Assembly: GCF_001746365.1 (NCBI RefSeq) | Contig: NZ_MJAJ01000015.1 | Coordinates: 62,001-126,000, forward strand | Source: Streptomyces sp. LUP30 | GTDB lineage: Bacteria > Actinomycetota > Actinomycetes > Streptomycetales > Streptomycetaceae | Length of the DNA: 64,000 nucleotides | Reading direction: 5' to 3' | Part shown: positions 34,144 to 41,393 of the stretch, in pieces | How the letters are laid out: the number at the start of each line of letters is the position of its first letter | How positions within the stretch are numbered: position 1 is the first letter of the stretch | Program-made: the position numbers and the translations under genes | Notes under the pieces: model-generated | Database searches by the model: none | Seen by the model: only the letters and a program-made list of their open reading frames with translations | What the model was told of the DNA's origin: nothing

Positions 34144-35139
34144 TCAGTGCCGGGCGAACTGGACCCGGGTCGGCTGCACCACGTTCGCCCGGACGGCGAT
34201 CCCCTCGACCGTCAGCTGCTCACCGTAGATGTCGGTGAGCCTGATCGGGCTGCCGCAGCCGGCGCCGTGCTCGGAGAGGAAGTAGTTGTAGCCGGTGCGC
34301 GCCAGCCGGGTCCAGCCCGCACTCGTACGGACCTCCAGGCGGGCCAGCGGGTTGCGGTGGCCGATGGCCTGGATGCCGCACCAGTACTGGGACGAGCCGG
34401 TCTTGTAGCGGATCGAGATCGTGTCGGACGTGGCCGGGCTCAGCAGGCTCCACGTGATCGGGATCCGCCCCGTCACGAGCGGCGCGAGCTTGGCGAAGGC
34501 CTGCTGGCTGAGGTCGATCTGGCCGACCGCGCAGGGCGCCGGGCACTCGTTGGTGATCCGGACCGTCACGGACGCCCCGTTCGCCGCGCGCACGGACACG
34601 TACGCCCCGCACGCCTCGGACGTGGCGTAGTCGGCGGTGTTCATCGCCGCGGTCATGACGTCGGAGGTCGGGCCGTAGGAGCAGGCGCCGTTGCCGTCGC
34701 CGATGTCGTAGGCGGTGGCGACGCCGGTGTAGGCGGTTCCGGGGCGGATGCGTCCGGACGACGACGCCGTCCCGGACGCCGAGCGGGCGGCGGGCGCGGC
34801 GGGCCTGGCCGCGGGCCGCGCGGACGGCGTGGCCGGGCGCGCGCCGGTCGGGCTCGGGCTGCCGGAGGCCTTCGAGGACTTCGGCGACGGCGACGACGAC
34901 GGGGAGGGGGAGGGGGACGCCGTCGTCCCCGGGTCCGCCGTGGGCGTCCCGTTCGCCGCGGCCCCGGCCGCCGGCTCGACCGCCCGTGCCCCGTCGTCGC
35001 CCCCGCCGCCGGGACGGAAGGCAACGACCAGTGACACCAGGAGCGTGACGGCGGCCACGGCCACCAGGGTGACGACGGGGACGCGACGGCCCGTGCGCCG
35101 GTCGGCGCGGCGGGAACGTCGGTGCGAGGAGGTTGCCAC
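34144..35139 (-). CDS. Secreted expansin-like protein with membrane anchor
   Basis: 331 residues from a GTG at 35139. A basic N-terminus (RRSRRADRRTGRRV) is followed by one hydrophobic segment (VVTLVAVAAVTLLVSLVVAF) that may be an uncleaved anchor, then a 90-residue Ser/Pro/Ala linker, then a double-psi beta barrel (GVATAYDIGDGNGACSYG; VRITNECPAPCAVGQIDLS with the conserved Asp of DLS) and a C-terminal carbohydrate-binding-like domain ending VQPTRVQFARH. Domain order matches bacterial expansins (EXLX1), which loosen cell walls without hydrolysis. Role in Streptomyces is unproven. Confidence 0.85.
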   Translation of the reverse strand: MATSSHRRSRRADRRTGRRVPVVTLVAVAAVTLLVSLVVAFRPGGGGDDGARAVEPAAGAAANGTPTADPGTTASPSPSPSSSPSPKSSKASGSPSPTGARPATPSARPAARPAAPAARSASGTASSSGRIRPGTAYTGVATAYDIGDGNGACSYGPTSDVMTAAMNTADYATSEACGAYVSVRAANGASVTVRITNECPAPCAVGQIDLSQQAFAKLAPLVTGRIPITWSLLSPATSDTISIRYKTGSSQYWCGIQAIGHRNPLARLEVRTSAGWTRLARTGYNYFLSEHGAGCGSPIRLTDIYGEQLTVEGIAVRANVVQPTRVQFARH

Positions 35140-35410
35140 GGAGGGATCCTTACGCGAGTCGGTGGAGCACGTCCGACAGATGGCTTCGCAGAAGCGGCAC
35201 CTGCCGACTCCCAGTGGGCGCCGGACGCGGAAAGGTTGCCGTCCGTCTTCTGCCGTCCACCGCGGGACCGCCGACGGCCGCCGCACGGCCTTCCTGCGGT
35301 CACCCGGGCGCGGCACGATCGCCGTCATGACGATCACCGGTGGCACGGGGACCGACGAGGCCACACCCGTCCGCCACGACTCGCGCCGACCCGCGCCCCT
35401 TCCGAAAGCC

Positions 35411-36583
35411 TCACCCGCGGCCCAGCACCACCGTCCCCGAGGAGCAGAACCAGCCGCCGGTCGCTGAGGCCACCGCGTGGCGGGGGAGGCCTCCGGCGGG
35501 GCCCCGTACCTGCCGGGCTCCTGCTTCGCCCCTCAGTTGCCGTACCGCTTCGACCAGGAGGAACAGGCCTCGCATCCCGGGGTGTTGAGCCGACAGTCCG
35601 CCTCCGTCCGTGTTGACGGGGAGCTCTCCTCCCGTCACCTGGAGCCGGCCCTTCTCCACGAACGGTCCGCCCTCGCCCTTGGCGCAGAAGCCCAGGTCTT
35701 CGAGGGTCACCAGCGTCATGTACGTGAACGCGTCGTAGATCTCGGCGAAGTCCATCTCGTCCGGGCGCAGTCCCGCCCGTTCGAAGGCCAGACGGCCGCT
35801 CGTCGCCGCGGGGGAGACCGTGAAGTCGTCCCACTCGGACATCGAGGCGTGCGAGACGTGCTCCCCGGTCCCGAGGATCCACACCGGCGCCGTGCGGCAG
35901 TCGCGTACGTACTCCTCGGCCGCCAGCAGGACCGCCGCCCCGCCGTCCGAGCGCAGACAGCAGTGCAGTTTCGTGAACGGGTCGGCGATCATCGGGCCCG
36001 ACAGGACGTCGTCGACCGTGATCGGGTCGCGGAACATCGCCTCGGGGTTCAGCGCCGCGTTCGCCCGCGCCTGCACCGCGACCTGCGCCAACTGCTCGAT
36101 CGTCGTGCCGTGCCGGTGCATGTGGCGGCGGGCGGCCATCGCGTACTTGGCGATCAGGGTGTGGCCGTAGGGGGCCTCGAACTGGAGCGGGCCGCGTGCG
36201 CCGAAGGCGAAGGTGCCGCTGCGGCGGCCCGCCCTGATGTCGGCGCGGGGCGTCGAGCCGTACGCCAGCAGGACGGCGTTCGCGTGCCCGGCGGCGATCG
36301 CGTCGGCCGCGTGCGCCGCCATGACCTCCCAGGTCGCGCCGCCCACCGAGGTGGAGTCGACCCAGGTCGGGCGCAGGCCCAGATAGTCGGCCAGTTCGAC
36401 CGGGGCGAGCGTGCCGAGGCCGGCGGAGCCGAAGCCGTCCACCGTCTCCCGCCCCAGTCCGGCGTCCGCCAGCGCCCGGCGGGCCGCCTGGGCGTGCAGG
36501 GCGTAGGGGGTCGCGTCGTCCACCCGGCCGCAGTCGGAGAGTGCGACGCCGACGACGGCCACGTTTCGGGTCCCGGCTGTCAT
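35411..36583 (-). CDS. Thiolase-fold enzyme (lipid-transfer/Ltp2-like)
   Basis: 390 residues from ATG 36583. Thiolase fold with an N-terminal repeat (AVVGVALSDCGRVDDATP), a domain-linking segment GAR..LQFEAPYGHTLIAKY, and C-terminal EIYDAFTYMTLVTLEDLGFCAKGEGG and NTDGGGLSAQHPGMRG. In the block where a true thiolase has its acylated Cys (GGATWEVMAAHAADAIAAG, residues 81-99) there is no Cys; Glu86 aligns with Cys86 of the second thiolase. This fits aldolase-type Ltp2 enzymes or another non-thiolytic role. It diverges from the acyl-CoA dehydrogenase gene at operator F. The C-terminal tail after QLRGEAGARQ looks shorter and altered relative to the paralogue. Confidence 0.85.
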   Translation of the reverse strand: MTAGTRNVAVVGVALSDCGRVDDATPYALHAQAARRALADAGLGRETVDGFGSAGLGTLAPVELADYLGLRPTWVDSTSVGGATWEVMAAHAADAIAAGHANAVLLAYGSTPRADIRAGRRSGTFAFGARGPLQFEAPYGHTLIAKYAMAARRHMHRHGTTIEQLAQVAVQARANAALNPEAMFRDPITVDDVLSGPMIADPFTKLHCCLRSDGGAAVLLAAEEYVRDCRTAPVWILGTGEHVSHASMSEWDDFTVSPAATSGRLAFERAGLRPDEMDFAEIYDAFTYMTLVTLEDLGFCAKGEGGPFVEKGRLQVTGGELPVNTDGGGLSAQHPGMRGLFLLVEAVRQLRGEAGARQVRGPAGGLPRHAVASATGGWFCSSGTVVLGRG

Positions 36584-36627
36584 GAGAGGCCACCTTCCTC
36601 TGTGCATCTCGTTCCCGGGCTCCTAAT

Positions 36628-36642
36628 ATGACGGACCGTCAG
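36628..36642. promoter_or_regulatory. Putative TetR operator F
   Basis: ATGACGGACCGTCAG: 11 of 12 fixed positions. It lies between divergent thiolase (start 36583) and acyl-CoA dehydrogenase (start 36663) genes. On the minus strand a TATTAG hexamer overlaps its end. Confidence 0.75.
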
Positions 36643-36662
36643 ATCAGGAGGAAGGGGCGGCC

Positions 36663-37895
36663 ATGGACCCCGGCTTCACCGCCGAACAGGACGAGATCCG
36701 CCGCACACTGCGGGAACTGCTCCACAAACGCTGCGGCCCCGAGGAACTGCGCGCCGCCCTCAACACCCCCGCCGGACACGACCCCGCCCTGTGGGCCGCC
36801 CTCGCCGAACAGCTCGGGCTGCCCGGCCTCGCGCTCCCGGAGCGCTACGGCGGCGTCGGCTGCCCGCGCACCGACCTCGCGCTCGCCGCCGAGGAGACCG
36901 GCCGGGTCCTCGCCCCCACCCCGCTGCTCGCGACCTCCGTCCTCTCCGCGCCCCTGGTCCTCGCGCTCGGCTCCGACGCCCAGCGCGCCCGGCTGCTCCC
37001 GCCGATCACCGACGGCGCCCTGACCGCCGCCCTCGCCGTGCCCGCACCGGCCCTCGCCGCCGCCCTCGCCCTGACCGGTCCGGGCGGTGGCGACTGGGCC
37101 GGCGGGGGCCGCGCGGGGGGCGTGCAGGCCCGGCCGGCCGACGGCGGCTGGCGGCTGTACGGGGAGGCCGCGCAGGTGCTCGACGGACACAGCGCCGGGC
37201 TGCTGCTGGTCGCCGCGCACACCGGCGGGTTCGTACGGTCGCGGACCCTGCTGTTCCTGGTGGCGGGGGACGCCGCCGGGGTCGTCCGGACCCGGCAGAC
37301 CGCTCTCGACGCGACCAGACCGCAGGCGCGCGTCCAGTTGCGCGACGTGGAGGCCGAACTGCTGGGCGACGAGGCGGCGGACGTCCCGCGCGCCCTGGCC
37401 GGCGCCGGTGACTTCGCCGCCGCGTTCCTGGCCTGCGAGGCCGTCGGGGCCGCAGGCCGGGTGTTGGAGCGGACCGTCGAGTACCTCGGGCAGCGGGTGC
37501 AGTTCGGGCGGCCGATCGGCTCGTTCCAGGCGGTGCAGCACCGGCTGGCGGATGTGTACGTGCAGATCCAGGCGGCCCGGTCCGCCGCCTACTACGCCGC
37601 TTGGGCGACCGGCCGGACGAAGGACGTCACGAAGGACGTCACGGAGGACGCCACGGACGACGTCACGCAGGACGTCGGCGGGCTCGCGCTCGCCCAGGCC
37701 CTGGAGGCGCTGCGCCTCGCCGCCTCCGAAGGCGTCCAGCTGCACGGCGGGATCGGTTTCACCTGGGAGCACGAGGCGCACCTGTACTTCAAGCGGGCCG
37801 CCGGCGACGAGCTGCTGTTCGGACCGGTGCACCGGCTGCGCGCCCACGCCGCCGAGCGGGCCGCTCTGTTCACACGGACGGAGGTGACGGTGTGA
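36663..37895 (+). CDS. Acyl-CoA dehydrogenase, beta-type subunit
   Basis: 410 residues with GGAGGAAGGGGCGGCC before the ATG. Domains: N-terminal helical (EQDEIRRTLRELLHKRCGPEE), middle beta, and C-terminal bundle with QFGRPIGSFQAVQHRLADV and LQLHGGIGFTWEHEAHLYFKR. It lacks the IQR..ER-LGLP tail, so it looks like a beta subunit, longer than the one at 11752. The C-terminal bundle carries an insertion of about 20 residues made from a 12-bp DNA repeat (K-D-V-T units). The alpha subunit at 16287 is the obvious unpaired partner. It overlaps the F420-type gene by 4 bp. Confidence 0.88.
   Translation: MDPGFTAEQDEIRRTLRELLHKRCGPEELRAALNTPAGHDPALWAALAEQLGLPGLALPERYGGVGCPRTDLALAAEETGRVLAPTPLLATSVLSAPLVLALGSDAQRARLLPPITDGALTAALAVPAPALAAALALTGPGGGDWAGGGRAGGVQARPADGGWRLYGEAAQVLDGHSAGLLLVAAHTGGFVRSRTLLFLVAGDAAGVVRTRQTALDATRPQARVQLRDVEAELLGDEAADVPRALAGAGDFAAAFLACEAVGAAGRVLERTVEYLGQRVQFGRPIGSFQAVQHRLADVYVQIQAARSAAYYAAWATGRTKDVTKDVTEDATDDVTQDVGGLALAQALEALRLAASEGVQLHGGIGFTWEHEAHLYFKRAAGDELLFGPVHRLRAHAAERAALFTRTEVTV
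37620..37679. repeat. 12-bp tandem repeat inside acyl-CoA dehydrogenase gene
   Basis: Five units of AAGGACGTCACG or variants start at 37620, 37632, 37644, 37656 and 37668; the first two are identical. They encode K-D-V-T-like units in the loop between helices where the paralogue at 11752 has TADPADIAAAR. Confidence 0.85.
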
Positions 37896-38380
37896 TCGGT
37901 GTCTGGCTGGTGCAGAAGGCGTCCTCGACGCGTGCCTTCGCGAAGGTCGCCCCTCATGTGATCCCGGCGCTCGACCGGGCCGTCCACCGGATCACCCGGG
38001 GGAAGGTGCTGCTCAGCGCCCAGATGCTGCCGGGGGTGATCCTCACCGCGACCGGTGCGAGGAGCGGCGCGCCGCGCCGGACGCCGCTGGCGTGCATGCC
38101 CGAGCCCGCCGGCCGGGGCTGGATCCTCGTCGGCTCCAACTTCGGCCGCACCGGACACCCCGCCTGGACCGCCAACCTCCTCGCCCACCCGGACGCGGAG
38201 ATCAGCTGGAAGGGCGCCGACGTCCCGGTGACCGCACGGCTGCTGGCCGGAGAGGAGCGGGCGGCGGTGTGGGAGCGGCTGCTGGCCTTCTGGCCGCCGT
38301 ACGCGACCTACCAGGCGCGGGTGGACCGCGAGATCCGGGTCTTCCGTCTCACGCCGAGGGTCCCCGATCGCCCCGTCTGA
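37892..38380 (+). CDS. Deazaflavin (F420)-dependent nitroreductase-family protein
   Basis: 162 residues of the DDN/PF04075 family from a GTG overlapping the dehydrogenase stop (GTGA). Typical blocks: LTATGARSGAPRRTPLAC, then GWILVGSNFGRTGHPAWTANL and ISWKGADVPVTARLL, ending FWPPYATYQARVDREIRVF. Family members bind F420 and reduce quinones or unsaturated acyl groups, and are membrane-associated in mycobacteria. Operon position under operator F supports a reductive step in the catabolic pathway. Confidence 0.88.
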   Translation: MIGVWLVQKASSTRAFAKVAPHVIPALDRAVHRITRGKVLLSAQMLPGVILTATGARSGAPRRTPLACMPEPAGRGWILVGSNFGRTGHPAWTANLLAHPDAEISWKGADVPVTARLLAGEERAAVWERLLAFWPPYATYQARVDREIRVFRLTPRVPDRPV

Positions 38381-38394
38381 TCCCGCCGCACGCT

Positions 38395-39036
38395 CTAGAA
38401 CGCCTGCTGGATCAGCAGAAACGCCCCGATGCCCAGCATCGCCGCGCCCGAGGTGCGGGTCACCGCGCGGGCCGCCGCCGGGCGGGCGCCCAGCAGCCTG
38501 CGGGCCAGGACGCCCACCGCCACGTACACGGCGGCGCAGCACGCCATGTGCAGCAGGCCGAGGACGGCCGTCTGGGCGGCGACCGGGAGGTGACCGCCCG
38601 CGGCCCCCGCCCTGTCCCCCGTGGTGAGGAACTGCGGCAGCACCGAGAGGTAGAGCAGCAGGCCCTTGGGGTTCAGTCCGCTGATCGTGGCCCCGCGCAG
38701 GAACACCCGCGCCCCGCTCGTCCCGTCCGGGTGGACCGTCTCCCCGGCCTGCGGTGTTCCCGGCCGCCGCAGCACTCCCCACCCCAACCACACCAGGTAG
38801 GCCGCGCCCGCCGCCGTCAGCCCGGTGAGCAGTGCGGGCGAGCCCGCGACCAGGACCGCCAGGCCCGCCGTCGCCAGCGCGGTGTGCAGGGCGTAGCCGC
38901 TCACCAGGCCGCTCACCGCGGCGCCGACCGAGCGGCCGCGCAGCCCGGCCGAGATCACGTACGCCCAGTCGGCGCCCGGCACGCAGACCAGCAGCAGGTC
39001 GACGGCGAGGAAAGAAATCAGCGTTCCCGAGTCCAT
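38395..39036 (-). CDS. LysE/RhtB-family amino acid exporter
   Basis: 213 residues from ATG 39036 with about six membrane segments. Family signature VDLLLVCVPGADWAYVISAG, then GLVSGYALHTALATAGLAVL and GATISGLNPKGLLLYLSVLP. Exports an amino acid or derivative by proton exchange. It is divergent from an Lrp/AsnC regulator (gap 82 bp), the usual pairing of an exporter with its amino-acid sensor, so that regulator very likely controls it. Confidence 0.9.
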   Translation of the reverse strand: MDSGTLISFLAVDLLLVCVPGADWAYVISAGLRGRSVGAAVSGLVSGYALHTALATAGLAVLVAGSPALLTGLTAAGAAYLVWLGWGVLRRPGTPQAGETVHPDGTSGARVFLRGATISGLNPKGLLLYLSVLPQFLTTGDRAGAAGGHLPVAAQTAVLGLLHMACCAAVYVAVGVLARRLLGARPAAARAVTRTSGAAMLGIGAFLLIQQAF

Positions 39037-39118
39037 GAGGGGGACATTAGGCGCGATGCGGTCGAAAGTGTTCCCGATGTTTTCATGGAACACGGTGATA
39101 TGAGGGAAGATCTGCCTC

Positions 39119-39571
39119 ATGGACGACGTCGACCGGAAGATTCTTGCCGAGCTGCAGCAGGACGGGCGGCTGACGGTGACCGAGCTGGCCACGCGGGTGC
39201 GGCTGAGCGTCTCGCCGTGCCACCGGCGGCTGCGGGAGCTGGAGCGGTCCGGGGCGATCAGCGGCTACCGCGCGATGGTGGAGCCGGCCGCCGTCGGCCT
39301 GACCTTCGAGGCGCTGGTCTTCGTCTCCATGCGGCAGGAGGACCGGGACACGGTCGCCGAGTTCGAGCGGGCGGTGGGCGAGGTGGAGCACGTGCTGGAC
39401 GCGCAGCGTCTGTTCGGGGAGCCCGACTACCTGCTGCGGGTGGCCACCGCCGACCTCGCGGCCTTCCAGCGGCTGTACGACGAGCGGCTCGCCACCCTGC
39501 CGGGCGTGCAGCGGCTGACGTCGACGCTGGTCATGAAGCACGTGGTGAAGGACCGGGCGCTGCCCGCATAG
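39119..39571 (+). CDS. Lrp/AsnC-family transcriptional regulator
   Basis: 150 residues. N-terminal helix-turn-helix (DDVDRKILAELQQDGRLTVT, ELATRVRLSVSPCHRRLREL) and C-terminal RAM/ACT ligand domain (LVFVSMRQEDRDTVAEF, VLDAQRLFGEPDYLLRVAT). Forms octamers that sense amino acids. It is divergent from a LysE-type exporter, its probable target. Confidence 0.93.
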   Translation: MDDVDRKILAELQQDGRLTVTELATRVRLSVSPCHRRLRELERSGAISGYRAMVEPAAVGLTFEALVFVSMRQEDRDTVAEFERAVGEVEHVLDAQRLFGEPDYLLRVATADLAAFQRLYDERLATLPGVQRLTSTLVMKHVVKDRALPA

Positions 39572-39670
39572 CGCGGCAGGCGGCGGCCCGACCGGACGAA
39601 GCACCGGTGAACCGCCGCCTGGCAGACAGGACTTGATCGTAAGAGTGGTGCGCCCTCGCAGGCTTCGCCG

Positions 39671-40318
39671 CTACTTCGTCGGCTTCTTCCCGGTGATGCC
39701 CAGGTGCACCAGCAGCGCCAGGTTCGGCTTGAGCTCAGCCTGCTTGACGCCCCACGTCTGGAAGCCCTTCTGATGCGAGGCGACGGCCGCGAGCATCGCG
39801 ACCAGCGCGCCGGCGACCGCCGCCGGGTTCACGTCCTTGTCGACCTTGCCCTTGGACTGCAACTCCGCGACCGCGTCCGAGAGGGAGTTGTTCACCGAGT
39901 TGAGGATCTTCATGCGGAGTTTGTAGAAGCGTTTGTCGCCTTCGGCCGCGCCCAGGTCGACCACGCGCAGGATCGCGTCGTTCTTCCGCCAGAACTCCAG
40001 GAAGCCGTCCACGAGTTCCTGCGCGGTCTGCCAGCCCGCCTTGCCGACCCAGGAGCGGCCGGCGACCAGCTCGGTCAACTCGGCTCCCTCCGCGGCCATT
40101 TGTTCGGCGATCTCCAGGACGGCGCCCTCGACGTCCGGGAAGTACTGGTAGAAGGTCGCGGGCGAAGTGCCCGCCTTCCGGGCGACATCGATGACCTTGA
40201 CGTCCCGGTAGGGAGAGGAGCTGAGCATCTCGCTGAGGCAGTCGAGCAGCTTCTGCCGCGTCGCCTGCCCGCGCCGACCGGCCACGCGGCCGTCGACGGT
40301 ACGCACTTGTCCTGTCAT
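39671..40318 (-). CDS. TetR-family regulator, candidate master regulator of the catabolic genes
   Basis: 215 residues. N-terminal TetR DNA-binding domain: RQKLLDCLSEMLSSSPYRDV, then DVARKAGTSPATFYQYFPD with the TetR recognition helix TSPATFYQYF. The C-terminal ligand domain has a Lys-rich tail (GITGKKPTK). A degenerate 15-bp palindrome of the regulon type overlaps its start codon, which suggests autoregulation. It is divergent from the kbpA-like gene by 122 bp. No other TetR gene is in the window, so it is the best candidate to bind the CTGACGNNNCGTCAG sites; this is inference. Confidence 0.88.
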   Translation of the reverse strand: MTGQVRTVDGRVAGRRGQATRQKLLDCLSEMLSSSPYRDVKVIDVARKAGTSPATFYQYFPDVEGAVLEIAEQMAAEGAELTELVAGRSWVGKAGWQTAQELVDGFLEFWRKNDAILRVVDLGAAEGDKRFYKLRMKILNSVNNSLSDAVAELQSKGKVDKDVNPAAVAGALVAMLAAVASHQKGFQTWGVKQAELKPNLALLVHLGITGKKPTK

Positions 40319-40326
40319 GCCGTCAG
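40312..40326. promoter_or_regulatory. Degenerate operator at the TetR start
   Basis: CTGTCATGCCGTCAG: 10 of 12 fixed positions. The minus-strand start codon of the TetR gene (40316-40318) lies inside it, so binding would block transcription or translation initiation. Confidence 0.45.
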
Positions 40327-40440
40327 CTTACCGAGGGGTGATGGGAGCGCGATTCGGCCGACTGCAAATGGGGTGCACAGGGGTGCGGAGGCGGCTGTGC
40401 CTGGTCTGCGGCTTGCGTGAACCGCCGTTAGTTTGGCTCC

Positions 40441-41172
40441 ATGGCCGAAAACAGGGCATCGGTGTACGCAGAGGGCGTCCCCTGCTGGGTGGACGCGCAG
40501 CTCCCCGACGTGGACGCGGGCAAGCGGTTCTACGGTGAGCTCTTCGGGTGGTCCTTCGAGGAACGGGCGGAGGGCTACGGCGACTCCGTGTGGGCCCGGC
40601 TGGACGGCGAGCCCGTGGCCGCGCTGGCCCACAAGACCGACGGCCGCATGCCCACCGTCTGGACGGTGTATTTCGCCACCCCGGACGCCGAGGCGACCTC
40701 CCGGCGGATCCTGGCGGCCGGCGGCCAGGTGGTGACGGCCCCGATGCCGGTCGGCGGGCTCGGGACCGCCGCCCTGGCCGCCGACCCCGAGTACGCCGTC
40801 TTCGGGCTCTGGCAGCCCGCCGGGCACCAGGGATTCGGTGTCCGCCACCGGCCCGGCGCGTTCGCCTGGGCCGAGCTCTACGCGCGGGACACCGAGGCCG
40901 CCAACACGTTCTACGGACATCTCTTCCACGAGGCGCTCTTCGGCCCCGGCGCGGCCCCCGACTTCGGCCGCGCCCCGGTGTCCGACGTCTTCCCGGAGAT
41001 GATGCCGCCGCACTTCCTGGTCCACTTCGGCGCCGAGGACTGCGAGGCGGCGCTGGGCGCGGTGAGCCGGCTGGGCGGACGGGTGCAGGCGGGGCCGTTC
41101 ACCGCCTCGTACGGCACGGTGGCCGTCGTCACCGACAATCAGGGGGCGTCGTTCGCGCTGCTGCAGCGCTGA
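40441..41172 (+). CDS. kbpA: Two-domain VOC (glyoxalase-like) protein, KbpA-like
   Basis: 243 residues with two vicinal-oxygen-chelate domains: VDAQLPDVDAGKRFYGELFG (residue 16 on) and WAELYARDTEAANTFYGHLF (residue ~143 on). Known: in S. coelicolor KbpA is encoded just upstream of afsK and binds AfsK, blocking its autophosphorylation. Position and orientation match here (221 bp upstream of afsK). Whether it has enzyme activity is unknown. The symbol rests on context and family. A T-run terminator follows the gene. Confidence 0.78.
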   Translation: MAENRASVYAEGVPCWVDAQLPDVDAGKRFYGELFGWSFEERAEGYGDSVWARLDGEPVAALAHKTDGRMPTVWTVYFATPDAEATSRRILAAGGQVVTAPMPVGGLGTAALAADPEYAVFGLWQPAGHQGFGVRHRPGAFAWAELYARDTEAANTFYGHLFHEALFGPGAAPDFGRAPVSDVFPEMMPPHFLVHFGAEDCEAALGAVSRLGGRVQAGPFTASYGTVAVVTDNQGASFALLQR

Positions 41173-41192
41173 ACGGGGTGCTGGAGGGCCTT

Positions 41193-41228
41193 CTCACCGG
41201 CGGGTTCGTCCCGAGGTGAGGATTTTTT
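41193..41228 (+). terminator. Rho-independent terminator after kbpA-like gene
   Basis: CTCACC (41193-41198) pairs with GGTGAG (41215-41220), with inner GGG/CCC pairing, and is followed by GATTTTTT. This separates kbpA from afsK transcription. Confidence 0.7.
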
Positions 41229-41247
41229 GCCCGCATATGAAATGAGA

Positions 41248-41303
41248 CACCCCGATTGCCCCCGGGTTCGCAACCGGCCGCCCGGCCAGGAAGAATCGGG
41301 GTG
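41248..41303. repeat. 10-bp perfect inverted repeat upstream of afsK
   Basis: CACCCCGATT (41248-41257) and AATCGGGGTG (41294-41303), with a 36-bp spacer that is itself GC-rich and partly palindromic. It lies about 90 bp before the afsK start; it could be a protein-binding site or leader structure. Confidence 0.7.
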
Positions 41304-41393
41304 CGTGCCGCCAGGGCGGTGCGGTGGTGAGACGCTGCACGGGGCCGTGTACACAAGTGGGTGGCGCGGCTCGTACGGGGAGGTGGCAGGCAA

